A stretch of 64,000 bases of DNA from the NCBI GenBank assembly GCA_902651635.1, contig CACRSC010000031.1:430130-494129 (forward strand), read 5' to 3'. The position numbers and the translations under genes were made by a program. The stretch's first letter is position 1. Every line of letters begins with the position of its first letter. The DNA is from Mastigamoeba balamuthi (taxonomy: Eukaryota; Evosea; Mastigamoebida; Mastigamoebidae). Shown here piece by piece: positions 1 to 12,372 of the stretch. A model generated the notes under the pieces. The model was not told the origin of the DNA and did no database searches. It was given only the letters and a program-made list of their open reading frames with translations.

Positions 1-2
1 CC

Positions 3-1798
3 GGCAACATCCTCGGCATCGGAGGCCTCGGGGGCCTCATCATCAAGACCGCGACCCTCAGCTCCTCGCTTGCCTGCCCTGCGCTGCGCCCCCTCTGGAG
101 CGTCAATGTGCGGTCTCCCACCCGCCCTTTCAGCGTGGCGCAGCGCTGACACCCGCGCAGGCCCAACCGATCGTAAGGGTTGCAGTCGAGACGAAGAACG
201 CGTCGGACATGACGGCGCTGGTCAGGGGTATGAAGCTGCTCAACCAGGCCGACCCCGTCGTGCGCACGTTCGTGCAGGAGTCCGGGGAGCACGTTATCCT
301 GGCCGCTGGCGAGCTGCACCTCGAGCGCTGCCTCAAGGACCTTCGCGAGCTCTTTGCCAAGGTCGAGGTCGTAGCCTCTGAGCCGATGGTGCCGCTGCGC
401 GAGACGCTTGCCTCTTCGCCCAACTGGTGGTCCTCTGGCAAGTCCCTCGAGTTCTCTACGCCCAACAAGAGCGCCGTGCTCCGCATACGCGCGGTGCCGC
501 TGCCGCCCCAGATCTCGCGTGCCGTCGAGGAGAACGCGAAGATTGTCGCAGCCGCGTACGTGCGCGGCAACGCGAGCACCAGCGTGGACGAGGAGTCTCG
601 CCAACAGATCGCAGTGCAGGTCGACGCCTTCCGCGAGCGCCTCAAGGGCCTCTTTGCCGAGAGCGGGCCCCACGCCCTGGCGCTCTTCGACAAGATCTGG
701 TCGTTTGGACCGCGCCAGGTCGGCCCCAACATCCTCTTCAACTGCTCCTCGACGCACGCCGAGGCCATGTCGGCCCAGGAGGCTGCGGAGGCCGCTGCCG
801 TCGCCGTCGCGGGCGTGGAGGACGAGGACGAGAGGGAGAGGCAGCACGTGCACTGCCCGGACGCGCAGGACAGCCGCGAGGCCACGCTGGAGGACCTGTC
901 GAGCAGCGTCATCGCCGGGTTCCAGATGGCCTGCGCCGGTGGCCCGCTGTGCTCGGAGCCTCTGTACGGCGTCGGCTTCATTCTCGAGGACTTCAGGTTC
1001 GTCGAGGACGCCGGCCAAGCGCACCACGACGCGCTGGGGCCCATGTCGGGGCAGGTCATCGGCACGATGCGGTCGGGCTGCCACGCGGCGTTTGAGGAGG
1101 GCCCCGTGCGCATCATGGAGCCCGTGTACCGCTGCGAGGTCCAGGTCTCGTCGGACATGCTGGGCAAGATGTACACTGTTCTCCACAGGAGGCGTGCCAA
1201 GGTCATGAGCGAGGAGATGTGCGATGGCAACTCGTCGCTGTTCTCCATCGCGTCGCACCTCCCTGTGACCGAGAGCTTTGGCTTTGCGGAGGGTACGCAC
1301 TGCTGCTCCTCGGACACCTCTTCCTCACAGTGAGGTGCAACGCAGAGATCATGAAGAAGACGTCTGGGTCGGCGTGCCCGCAGCTCGAGTTCGACAGGTA
1401 CGTGCTCATCGACCAGGACCCATACTTCGTTCCGACCACGGCCGAGGAGCTCGAGGAGTACGGCGAGGGCGCTGGCGGAGGCATACCGCCCAACATCCCT
1501 CTCAAGTTCATCGAGCAGACCAGGAAGCGCAAGGTACTCCACACGCAACACTTCGTTATTCCCTCCACCTCAGCACAACGATCCATCTCCCCGAATTCTC
1601 GCGTGGATTGTCAAGCCATACGCTCCACGATTGTGAGAGGGGAAACATGCCCACAACCACATTACATGACCGAGTCGTCACACAATTGCTTGCAATTTCG
1701 GCACTCACTCCGTCCGTGCTTCATTTCAGGGCCTGCCGGTGTCGGAGAAGCTTGTCATCAGTGCCGAGAAGCAGAGAACGCTGAGCAAGAAGAAGTGA
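3..1798 (+). CDS. EFL1: EFL1-like ribosome-maturation GTPase, 3' part (5' end outside window)
   Basis: This is the C-terminal part of an elongation-factor-2-like GTPase of the EFL1/RIA1 family. In that family the protein releases the anti-association factor eIF6 from pre-60S subunits in the cytoplasm. Exons by hand are 3-107, 161-1292, 1331-1533 and 1730-1798, giving 502 residues in a consistent frame. Family landmarks are GNILGIGG, PIVRVAVE, GMKLLNQADP, the GEH...AGELHLERCL segment, the late LPVTESFGFA motif and the basic tail EKQRTLSKKK. The G domain lies upstream of the window. A large spacer at residues near 250-300 (DEDERERQ region) is typical of EFL1 rather than EF2. The intron at 1293-1330 is only 38 bp. 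The next gene, PC4, converges on it with a gap of about 120 bp. Identity is strong; exon edges are inferred from splice sites. Confidence 0.9.
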
Positions 1799-1916
1799 CG
1801 CGTAACACACGTGCACCCAGCAACCAGAACAACGCTTAACGATAAACGAGGCACAGTCACGTTCTCTGCTTGTTTGCGTGTCACCTCCGTGTCGTGCGGT
1901 GTTTTCGCTGGCCCGC

Positions 1917-2568
1917 TCAGTTCTTCGAGAGGAACTTGTCGACCTCCGGGGCGCACTCTATCAGCGACCTCCACTGGTCGGGCGTCAGCGAGATTCCTGT
2001 TGTCGCCAAACGAGCAACGTAAGCCAGCGCTCCTGTTGGGGCATGGTGGGGGATCAAGCAAGCAGCAGCAGCAGCGCACCCTTCTTGCCGGGGAGGGTCT
2101 CCTCGCCCTTGGTGTAGAACTCGCGGATGTCGATGTACCACTTGCCCTTGAACTCTAGACAGATGGACTGTCAGGGAACCAGGAGGCGAAGGCACAAAAC
2201 AACGCACGGCGAACGGACAGCTTGCGCGACTGGCCCAGGTCGGCCTTGAGCTCCCCGTCGACCACCTTGGTCTTGCTCCCGCTGGCGGCGGAGGCGGCTG
2301 CAGCCTCCACCTCGGGCTCGGCGTCGTCGTCCGGGTCGGCGTCGGCCTTCTTGTCCTTCTTGTCCTTCTTGGAGAGCAGGGCTGCGCTCGAGGACTTCTT
2401 CTTGGCCTTGGCCGCACCCTCCTCGTCGCTGCCAGCGTCCCGCTGGCGCTTCTTCGAGCGCGTGACCTCCTCCTCCTCTACCTCGGGGTCCGAGTCGCTC
2501 GCAGTCTTGTCCTGCCGAGGCTCGGCGTGAGACGGGAGAGCGACACCTCAACGAACCTTGCGCGGCAT
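1917..2568 (-). CDS. SUB1: PC4/SUB1 transcriptional coactivator
   Basis: This is a single-stranded-DNA-binding transcriptional coactivator of the PC4/SUB1 family, expected in the nucleus with RNA polymerase II. Exons on the minus strand are 2557-2568, 2215-2511, 2080-2167 and 1917-1996, giving 158 residues. The first exon is only MPRK. It is followed by a long acidic and lysine/serine-rich arm (DSDPEVEEEE, SKKDKKDKK). The C-terminal PC4 fold reads EFKGKWYIDIREFY, then the GKKG turn, ISLTPDQW and a final helix ending FLSKN. The arm is longer than in most PC4 proteins and probably disordered. The gene shares a 104-bp divergent promoter with PPAN. All junctions keep frame with GT-AG introns. Confidence 0.88.
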
Positions 2569-2672
2569 TGGTGCTGGTGGCGAAAAATAAGATTTTGGGA
2601 TTTTTCGCCCAGAAGATTCGGGTGCCTGGGGGCGCTGCTGATGTAATCTCATTGTTTTTTCGCGCGGCGAAG
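2569..2672. promoter_or_regulatory. Divergent promoter of SUB1 and PPAN with perfect inverted repeat and E2F-like site
   Basis: Only 104 bp separate the two start codons. A perfect 10-bp inverted repeat lies at 2579-2588 (GGCGAAAAAT) and 2600-2609 (ATTTTTCGCC), separated by 11 bp. A TTTCGCGC site resembling the E2F/DP consensus lies at 2658-2665, right before the PPAN start. The repeat and site are seen directly; the regulatory role is inferred. Confidence 0.5.
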
Positions 2673-4431
2673 ATGAAGGTACGAACATACTGTGCGCCGC
2701 CCGCCCCCCCACTGGCTCACCGCGCAACCCCCCGCAGAGCACGACTCCGACCCGCAGCAAGACCCTCCACGGCAAGAAGGGCAAGCTTGGCCGCACGAAG
2801 CTGAAGCTGCTGCGCGCCAAGCAGCTCAAGAAGGAGCAGCGCAAGCAGGCCGATGCCGACGCCTCCAAGAGCAGCGTCCCCCAGTCCCTCATCTTCCGCC
2901 GCGGTACGCGCGCCCTCCGCCAGAGGAGGGTGCAGCGCAGGCATTTCCCGATTTCTCAGCGAGAATCTGCGTGACGCAAACGCAGGCAAGGCGCCCAGGG
3001 TGGTCAAGGAGCTCGTGCACGACCTGCGCGCCGTGATGAGCCCCAACACCGCGCGGGCGCTGAAGGAGCGCAACAAGAACACCGTGGAGGACTACCGCGC
3101 GGTGGCCGCCGAGCTGGGGGTCACGCACCTGATGGCGCTGAGCGTCGGCGACGCAGGCGGCACGCTGCTGCGGATCGGCAGGGTCCCCAAGGGCCCCTCG
3201 CTGTCGCTCAAGGTGGAGCGGTTCACCACCGCCAAGGAGGTGCAGTGCGCCAACGGGAGCTACAGGGGCACCGAGGGGGCCGAGTTCCAGGAGAGCCCGC
3301 TGGTACGCCGCCGCTGTCTTCTCTGTATCTTCTCCTCTGCAGAGAAGATGCGCGTATCTCGGCGGCTGATATTTCCCGGAATCTGCGCAGGTCGTCATCA
3401 ACAACTTCGACCAGGAGCAGCCGCAGCTGAAGCTGGCGTGCGTGACGTTCCAGAACATGTTCCCGTCGATCAACGTCGAGGAGGTGAACATCAGGCACTG
3501 CCGCAGGGTCGTGCTGTTCCAGTACGACAAGGAGCGCAACGTCATCGAGTTCCGCCACTACCTCATCACGGCGACGCCCACGGGCATCAACCGCAACTTC
3601 AAGAAGCTGATCGGCGCGAAGAAGCCCGTGTCGCTGGGCGACGTCAAGGACATCGGCGACGTGCTGGACCGCCAGGTCTCGGAGAGCGAGATGAGCGAGG
3701 AGGAGACCAAGGTCGTGCTGGCCCAGGGCTACTGGGGCAAGCTCAACCAGGCGGCCACCTCCAACACGGAGCAGAGCAGGGTCAAGCTCGTCGAGCTGGG
3801 CCCCCGCATCGAGTTCACGCTGCTCCGCGTCTTCGAGGGCATCTTCGACGGCACCGTCCTCTACACCCTCCACGGTGCGCTCCACTCCACTCCCCTCCTC
3901 TGCCCGCAGCGCTCAGCGTAGGCTCCGCCCCACAGGCGACGCTGCCAAGGAGACTGCGGCGATGGAGAAGATGATGCAGAAGCAGAAGGCCAAGAGGAGG
4001 CTCGACAAGAAGAGGCGCGAGGCTGAGGCCGAGCAGAAGGCCAAGGAGGAGAAGCAGGAGCGGCGCAAGCGCGCCATGGAGGACGACAAGGCCTCCGCTG
4101 CCGTCGACGACGACAAGGACTGGTTCCGCAAGGAGGTCGGCGAGGAAGACCCCGACGGTGACTCTCTCCCGCTCGCATTGCACTTCCCTCCCTATCTTTC
4201 TCGCTCCGTTCCAGTCCTCACAGCATTCGTGCGTGCGCAGCTGCGGACGACCACAAGGCGCGCCGCGGGGGCGGTGGCCAGGGCCTGGGAGTGGTGGACG
4301 GCAGCAAGAGGAGCGCCGAGGACGAGAGGACGACGAAGCGCAAGGCTGTGCTGAAGAAGCTCCTCACGCGCAAGCGCCCCGCAAAGAAGGGCTCTGCGGA
4401 CGAGCCCCAAAGCAAGCGCCAAAGGTCGTGA
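2673..4431 (+). CDS. PPAN: PPAN/SSF1 Brix-domain ribosome biogenesis factor
   Basis: This is a Brix-domain protein of the Peter Pan/Ssf1 family, which acts in the nucleolus in early 60S assembly (27S pre-rRNA processing). Exons are 2673-2678, 2738-2903, 2986-3302, 3391-3874, 3936-4157 and 4241-4431, giving 461 residues. The first exon codes only MK before a GT donor. Landmarks are PQSLIFRRG, the DLRAVMSPNTA helix, GVTHLMALS, RVPKGPSLSL, TFQNMFPSINV, FRHYLI and VELGPRIEFTLL. A long basic coiled tail (KKRREAEAEQKAKEEKQ) ends in nuclear-localisation-like clusters. The function pairs it with EFL1 and suggests a small ribosome-biogenesis neighbourhood. Identity is firm. Confidence 0.92.
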
Positions 4432-4642
4432 TGAGCACGTACAAAGCAAACAACACTAAGGTCTAGCACAACCGCGTCGCTTTTTTATCGGAACGGGGTA
4501 GGTCCTGCAGGGGGCGGAATCTGTCCACAGATTTCTGACTTGGGCAGTTGGGCTCGTTCGCATAACGTGCTTTTGGTTACTAGCACAGAACAAAAATCCC
4601 CACCCTTACGAGCCATTCACAAATAAAAGCAGCTAAGCTCTA

Positions 4643-7600
4643 ATGAGCGCACACCGCAGCACTCCGTGGCTGCTTCTGGCAGCCCTCCTTACAATAAGAG
4701 CGCTGGCCGTGACTCCGTGCTTCGGCGGTATCGTGCCCGACGCGTCTCCGGACCTGAACGCGGCGTCCGCGATCGCCGTCCGCGCACTCAACAGTGTCCA
4801 GTCAGTCGCAGCGGGGTTTGGCAACGCCACCGTCGTTCCCAATGAGCGCTTCACTCGTGTACGTGCCTCCATCCCCCGTCCCTGCCAAGTCGATGATCTC
4901 CGAGATCTCACCCAAAAATAACCTTGACAACGCGGTAGGTGTGCGTTGCCTTGGGGTGCAGGGCCGTTGGCGGGTGCTTGGTGACGATCAGGCTGCTGGC
5001 CCCCGCTGCGGGCGGGTCCGGGAAGCCGGGAGTACCGATACCGGGGGCGGAGATCAACAGATCCCTGCCGTACTCGCTCTTCAACCAGTGGTTTTCCTGG
5101 ACAGATCTCCCGGATGCCTTCGGTGGGTGTCCACTCTCGCTCTCTTCTCTGGAGTTTGAGCAGCGAGTGACTAACACTCGCGGAGGCAGCAACCCCGAAC
5201 GCGACCGTTTTCGTCCAGCTGCTGACTGCGAACGAAGGGTATCTGAACGTCGTGAGCGATTCCAGGGGTGCGGTGAGGTTCTGGGTCACAACGACCCCCG
5301 AGTCTGGCTGGAACGCTGGCAATAACTTGTACCCCCAGTATAAGGGCGTCTTGGTGCGCCTCACTCAGGCATCGAGTACGCACAGCTTTTGTATCGAAGT
5401 ACTCACATCCCATTTCAAGCTTGTAAGATAACCACATCATCCTGTTCGAGCGGAACGTGCAGCTCACCGACGGATGGCTGTGCGGGAACCGGTTCGTGCC
5501 AGTGCTCCCCGGGCCAGATCTGCGGCACTGGAGCTACGTGCTCGTCATGCGGGGCGAACACTTGGACAAACGGAGAGACCTGCTATTGTGCGACACAATG
5601 AACAATTCTGTTTGCCCCTCTAAACAGACTGTGCCACCACAGCGTGCCTGCCGTCGTGCGTCTCGTGCAACCCCTCGAACGGTCGCTGCATCACGTGCAG
5701 GTCCGGCTTGTACATCAACAACATTGGGATGTGTGTCCAGTGCCCGAGCTTGACATGGTCCCCGCAGTCCAACAACTTAACAACCTGCAACAGTAGGAAC
5801 TCGGCGCACCATTTCTTTCTCACGTCCAATGTCAGAGTGTGATCCGGAGGCAACTGGGTGCCTCGAGTGCGACCCCAAGACGGGTCAATGCCTCAAGTGT
5901 CCGGTCGACCGCCAGCAGTCAGGCACAATGTGTGTCCCGAGATCCCATGTTACTCCGTGCTACGGTGGAATCAGATCGGATTCTGACCTCATACCGGCCC
6001 CGGCGTCGTATAGCAATTGGCCCCTCGTTCTTCAGGATCGCTACTCGGGAAGCGCCATAGCTCTGAATTCGCTGGTCGCTGGCGAGAAGTTCTCAAAGAT
6101 CTGTATTGCTGGAGTGTGTCCCGAGTCACAGTGCTCAATTACGATAAAACTCATCACCACGAACCTCAGTGCCTCAGAGGTGGTCATCTCTCAATTCACA
6201 GCCAGCATCGCGCACAGTTCTGTGCCAACATGGACCTCTTTCATTAACGAGATCCCGTCGGACTTTGGTGAGCAAAAAATCACATCTGGCTCGTTTACTA
6301 ACAAGGGAATTCAGCACCTCAAGAGACAGCGGCCTACCTGGTTTTGGTGTCACAAACGTTCTTAGTTGTCCCCGATGCTTCTGGAAATGCCAGGCTGCTA
6401 GTTAAAACGCTCAATGTGCCGCCGTGGATTGATGCAGGGCCTGTTGCCCTGCCTCCCATTCCGAAGGGTCTCGTTGTTAGAGCAGTTCAAGCAACGTGTA
6501 TGCACACAAGTCTTTCTCCTGACTAACATTACATCATTATATCACAGCGTGTACCGCCATGAACACTTGTGAAATCACATGCGGATCACTGCTGACAGAT
6601 GGCTGTCTCTCCGTTGTCAACTGCACTTGCAGCTCCAGTTGTTCTACACAGTACTCTGACAGCGGAAATCTTGTCTCGCTCTCCAGCAGCAACGATGATT
6701 CAAGCTACACGACCCCATGTGGTGGCGGCGTTGCCCTCGACACCAATCCAAACCTTGGATACGGAGGCGAGACTGCAGTCATTCAAGGCCAGGTTGTCCA
6801 CTCGTGGGCTGTCAAATTTCCTAATGCGGTTGTCTCTGGTGAGGCAATCACTAAGGCACGACAAACCTCAAATTTCTTTCAACTGACGGAAAACACATTC
6901 AGCTGTGTGTTGCTCTAAGTTGTTCGAGTACTTCTGGGTGTAACCTCATCGCACGTCTGCGTTCAGCAGGAAGCAGCACACCAGGGGCAATCATATCCGA
7001 AATTGCCCGATCCGTTCCTTACACACCTTACATGCGCTGGTTCTCATGGATAAATCTGCCTTCCACTTTCAGTAAGGGCACAGGAGCTGATTGGTCACTA
7101 AAGAACGTTATCAGAGCCATCGGGCAGTTCAGCTTGGATCGAACTGGCAACAGACACAGACGGGTTGCTGTCAACGAAATTTGACGGGGTGACCTCTCCG
7201 TCTCGGATTGTTGCAAATACGACAGGAGGGTGGACAAGTTCGTCAGTCTTCACTTCCTTTACAGCCATCCTAGTCCGAATAACGCAGGCCTCCAGTTACC
7301 AGCACCATGGTTTCACACAGTAAGAAACTGACAGAGACCCGCAGCATGCAAGAGGTCTCAGGTGGATTGTGCAGTTTCTGGTTGTGCGCCGCCAACAGAC
7401 GGCTGTAACGGAACCTCTGCTTGCTCATGCAAGACTGGATCTGGGACTATTTGCCAACTGAAGCAATGCTCAGCCTGCTCTGGGACCAATCAGTGGACCG
7501 ATGGGGAGTATTGCTACTGTAAGCTCCTTTTGATCCCCACTACTCGCTAATTATCAAACCTAGCCTGCGGCATTGCTTCATGCTTCTCCTGCAATGCCAC

Positions 7601-8781
7601 AAACGGTCACTGCACTTCCTGCCCCAGCGGCTTCTTGTTCACTGGGAATGGCTGTACGCACTGTCCTGACTTCAAGTGGTCTCCCCCAGGAAACACGCTG
7701 GCATCGTGCTATGGTGAATTCCTCTCCTCCACCAAACGCCTACTGATCTAGATCACATCCAGAATGCGATCCTAGCCATACTGGATGTCTTGAATGCAAT
7801 TCGTACGGCGAGTGCCTGAGGTGCCCGTCCGGCCTTGCGGTCAACGGCACCGGGTGTGCCCCTCGAACAACTGTTACGCCGTGCTTTGGAGGAATCACGA
7901 CAGACGCAGACCCTGCTATTGAGAGGCAGACGTTGTTTCCTGTTTCCACGAACCAGTACACAATAACTTCTGTGAGGCTCAACGGGCTCGTCGTCGGAGA
8001 GAAGTTCGCCAAGATCTGTATCGCTGGAGCTTGCACTGTGCCAGCGGGCTGCGGGGTGACGGTACGCTTGTTCTCTCCGCTGGACAGCGGCGGGGACTTG
8101 TCCGCAACGCCTCAGAAGACGGCAGTGAGCGCGTTCAATGTCACACTTCCATACTCTCTGGTTGCGAGGTGGCATTCACTCATCAACGAGATACCGGCCT
8201 CTTTTGGTACGCACTGATGAACTGTTCTTTTTCTTTTTTGCTCGACTGACCATCAGTCACCAGCACCCCACTATCCAATCTCGTTCATCGGACTCTCGTC
8301 TCAGCACTTCAGCTTCCGAGTCGTGACGGACCCAAGCGGCAGCGACATCAAGGCGTCGCTCCTGACCAATGCCGCCAACCCCACGTGGACTCTGATTAGC
8401 TGGCAGACCCTCAGCGCCAAAACCGTCGTCATCCGCGCGGTTCAGACCTCACGTAGGCTCACGATGCCCCTCAGTCCCTCAGTCCCTGCTCCAATTGACA
8501 TTTTGTTCCGCCCCACAGAGTGTACGCCGTTCTCGTCCTCGTGCAGCGGGAAATGCGGGACAGTCGAGGACGGGTGCTTTGGACAGCAGTGCACGTCTGG
8601 ATGCTCGTCTGGACAGGGGTCCTTGTCTAGTTCCTTGTCGAGTACCCTGTCGAGTTCCCTCAGTGCTTCCAGCTCATCGAGCTCGCGTTCCTCGTACTCG
8701 TTTGCCACATCGCCAGCCTCGGTGGTTGCAGGGAGCGCCGTCGCCGTCTGCCTTGCTGTGGCAGCGGCAATCCTGGCCTGA
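4643..8781 (+). CDS. Secreted/GPI-anchor-type protein with four repeated beta-rich + cysteine-rich modules
   Basis: This is a large surface protein of unknown function. It starts with a signal peptide (hydrophobic residues 8-23) and ends with a Ser-rich stalk and a hydrophobic tail closing AVAAAILA*, which fits GPI anchoring. Four modules begin at about 4715, 5955, 6712 and 7880. Each has a (T)PCxGGI/V motif, a GEKFxKICIAG-like segment, a conserved W(F/H)S(W/L)INxxPxxF end, an intron, and a second half closing VRAVQxS. Cysteine-rich segments with furin/growth-factor-receptor spacing (C..C....C.C) follow, in full after modules 1 and 3. Introns fall at equivalent places and mostly the same phase in every module, e.g. 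4859-4938, so the gene grew by duplication of exon blocks. Exons were traced by hand through splice sites. The internal junctions at 6500-7550 are less certain. Confidence 0.72.
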
Positions 8782-9026
8782 CAGATTCAACTGGGAAAGA
8801 AGGCCAATACACCCACCCGTCCCCCCCGTGGGATCCTGCACAACCGAAGCGCTGCCTGTCGTTCAGTTATCGGGTTCCGTTCAAGGAATACCGTCACGCC
8901 CGAATGCAATTGTGTCACCGCTTTTGCGTTAATCGAATGAAAATCTCTTGAGGGGCGCAGCGGAAATAAAAAGGGCGTGCGAGGGGCGTATCTGCCCGCA
9001 TTACACAAAACGCGCACGCCAACGAA

Positions 9027-12000
9027 ATGTGCCGCTGCGGAACCTTCAAGCCGACGAACAAGCCGTCGGCGCCGCCCGTGCCGCTGACGGGGCTGAGCTT
9101 CGACATCAGCATCCTGGGCTTCTGTGCCGAGGTCACTCTGCGCCAGGTGATCGATCTCACGAGCCCCCCCCAATCCTCACTGCCCACCTCATCGTCCTCC
9201 TCGTTCTCCGCACAGAGGTTCGAGAACACAGAGAGCGACCCCATCGAGGCCACGTACGAGTTCGTCCTCGAGGACAACGCAGCCGTCTCCAACTTCTCTG
9301 CGAGTGCGTCCCCTCTGTGCTGCCTGGCTGCGGCTCTCTGTCCGGGCAACTCAGCAGCAGCGTCGCAGCGATCGACGGGAGGACGGTGGAGGCCAAGATC
9401 AAGGAGAAGGAGGCCGCCAGGGACACGTACGACGACTCGATCGCGTCCGGGGGCGGCGCGTACCTGCTGGAGCAGTCGAGCGAGCGCCGCAACCAGTTCA
9501 GCGTCAGCGTCGGCAACCTGCCCCCCCACAAGGAGGCCGTCGTCGCCCTCACCTACGTCACCGAGGCCACCGTCGAGGACGACCTCGTACGCCCCTCCCA
9601 CCCCGTCTGCCGGGCTGCCCGGCCGGCCGGCCTGCATTCCGCCCGTTATTTGAATTTTCGAGTTGGTTGGCTGAAATTGGCTCGTGTTTTTGCGTGCAAA
9701 TACGGTTTCGGTTGGGCGGTGGGTTGCGGGTTTCGCTTACTGACTGGGTGCCGTGCAGGTCGTCTTCACGCTTCCTGGAGGGCAGCCGGTCAAGCTGGGG
9801 GCTGCCAGCCCCAAGAGCGAGCTCAAGGCCATGTTCCCCAAGCCCTACCAGATCCGTGCCAACTTCGGTCAGCTGCTCAACTCATCTCTGCTGCTCGGTT
9901 CCATTCCACAAACTGACGTGCACGACTGGTGAAATGAGGCCAGAGATGGGGACCAACATCAAGAGCATCACTTCCAAGACGCACCCCATCACGTTCGAGT
10001 TTGGCGACGCGATGAACAAGGCGTCTGTGAGCTACGCGCTTGAAGAGCCCCCGTCGACTCCCGACGACTTCGTCCTGCAGGTCAAGCTCGCCGACCCTCA
10101 CCAGTACGTGTCCGCTGCTCGTTGACTATTTCTCATTTCATTTTTGCATCATTTCATCGATATTCAATTGAATATCTGCTGATTTCACAACCACGCAGGC
10201 CGATGTCGCGGGTGCAGCAGGACAGCGCGGGCAGCAGCGTGGCGATGCTGTCGTTCTACCCCAAGCTCGAGGCGGAGACAAGCGAGACGGAGCTGCTGTT
10301 CCTGGTGGACCGCTCGGGGAGCATGGCGGGCAGCAGCATGCGGCAGGTCAAGGAGACCCTGCAGTTCTTCCTGCGCAGCCTCAGCGAGGGCGTCGTCTTC
10401 AACATCATCGGCTTCGGCACGTCGCACCAGATGCTCTTTGGCGAGAGCCAGCCCTACAACGACACGTCGCTGGACAAGGCGGCGGCGCACGTGGCGTCGC
10501 TCGAGGCCAACCTGGGGGGCACCAACATCCTGCGGCCCCTCATGGAGATCTTCCAGCGCAAGCCCACCAGGGGCCTCGCCAGGCAGATCTTCCTCCTCAC
10601 CGACGGCCAGGTCAGCAACGCCACCGAGTGCATCAACGCCGTCCGCAACAACGCAAGTGAGCCACGAGCGCCCGGCGTTCCCGGTATGCGTTTTCTGACA
10701 GCGAAACCCGTACGGCAGACTCGACGAGGGTGTTCACGTTCGGCATCGGGAACGACGTGGACAGGAACCTGGTGTACGGCATCGCCAAGGCTGGTGAGGG
10801 CCGCTGCGAGCTCATCTCGGAGAGCGCCACGATGAACCAGAAGGTCCTGCGGCAGCTGTCGCACGCGCTCAAGCCGGCGCTGACCGAGGTGAGGCTCGAC
10901 TGGGGCAAGATGCCCGCGAGGCAGGCGCCCAACGTGCTGCCCCCGCTCTTCAGCGGCTCGCGGCTGCTGGTGTTCGCGTTCCTCGAGCCCGGGGCCACGC
11001 CGGGCCCTGTCACCCTCTCCGGCAAGTTCGGCCCCACGCCCTTCACGTCGTCGGTCGACGTGGACCCGTCCAAGGTGTCCGCCGGCGTGCAGATCGTCAA
11101 GCTCGCTGCCGGGTGCCTCATCAGGTTCGACCGACCTCCGATTGGCATCGTGCGACTGACCGCGGGCCCTCGCAGGGATCTGGAGGAGGGCAGGAGCTAC
11201 CTGGGGAAGGTCGACGAGAGCCGCACCAAGAAGGAGGCCCTGGAGGTCTCGCTCAGGTTTGCAGAGCAACTCGACTTGTCGTGAATGCCACTGACACCTT
11301 TGTGCACAGGAACGGGGTGCTGTCCAAGTACAGCGCGTTCGTGGCGGTCGAGCACAGGGAGGAGCAGGTGGAGGGCACTATGCAGCAGCGCGCCATCAAG
11401 CTCGCCCCTGTTGCAGACAAGCCCCAGGTAGAGCCCGCTCCGGTTCCCTCTGGCGCGTGCTTCGCATCGGGGATGTCGTTGCTGGGCGCGATTCAGTCCC
11501 AGCCGAGGATGAAGATGGCCCAGGCGCCGCCCGGCATGGGCCGCGGAGGGGGTGGTGCCCCTCCTTCCGCCCCTATGAGGCGCTCGGCCTGCGCTGCGCC
11601 GACAGCGGCTGCTCCTTCGCGGTCTATGCACGCAAACGTCGACATGATGGCCATGGAGTCGTGCAAGTGTGAGCGCGAGGAAAGGAAGGCGGAGGTGTGC
11701 AAGAGCAAGAAGAAGGGAGGATTCGGTCTCTCCCTGTTCTCGCGCTCCTCCTCCAAGGATAAGGAGAAGTCTGTCTCGCCCCGCGAGCGCGAGCGCGGTG
11801 CCGGAATGCCCGCATCGCCGTCATCCTCGTCTTCGAGGTCTCTGTCGCTGGACTCTGCCGAGGAGGAGTGCGACGAGCTGTTTGCCCCTCCGCCTCCTGC
11901 ATGCCCTCCTGCCAGGCCTTCAGCTCAGGCTCAGGCGAGCTACTCCGGACCTCCGCCTCCTCCTCCGCCACCTGCTGCGTTCGACGACGCGTTTGGAGCT

Positions 12001-12372
12001 CCTATGGGCGGCTGCCCGCCTCCGCCAGCGCCTGGGGTGGCCACCCCGACCGTGTCGATCGTCAGCATTGTGGGCAAGCAGAAGGCCAGCGGCTGCTGGA
12101 TGCCCGACACCCTCGCGATCATCGGCATCTCGCCCGAGGCGGCGTCCAAGGCTCTTCCGGCAGAGGCTGCGGGGAAGTCGGGGGCGGACGCTGTCTGGGC
12201 GACGTTCCTGGTCGTGGCATTCCTGCACGCCAAGTTCGAGTCGCGCAAGGTCGAGTGGGACCTCATCGCGAAGAAGGCCCTCAAGTGGGCTCTCAAGACT
12301 GGCACAGAGCTCGCGCCCGGGGTGCAGTGGGAATCGCTGGCCGCGGACTTCATCGCCCAGAACGCGCACTGA
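9027..12372 (+). CDS. VIT and von Willebrand factor A domain protein with proline-rich C-terminal region
   Basis: The N-terminal vault/inter-alpha-trypsin (VIT) domain contains NFS.., YDDSIASGGGAYLLEQ, FSVSVGNLPPHKEA and VALTYVTE. It is followed by a von Willebrand A domain whose metal-ion-dependent adhesion site is intact: DRSGSM (about 10309-10326), a downstream Thr and LLTDGQV. A third region holds the SKYSAFVAVE strand. Low-complexity stretches rich in Cys/Lys, Ser and Pro (PPPPPPP) then lead to a compact C-terminal module (IGISPEAASKALP...WATFLVVAFLHAKF...KKALKWA) common in amoebozoan VIT-vWA proteins as I recall them. It is interrupted by at least seven short introns, e.g. between DPH and QPMSRV. 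There is no signal peptide, so a cytosolic role is likely. The specific function is unknown. Confidence 0.85.
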
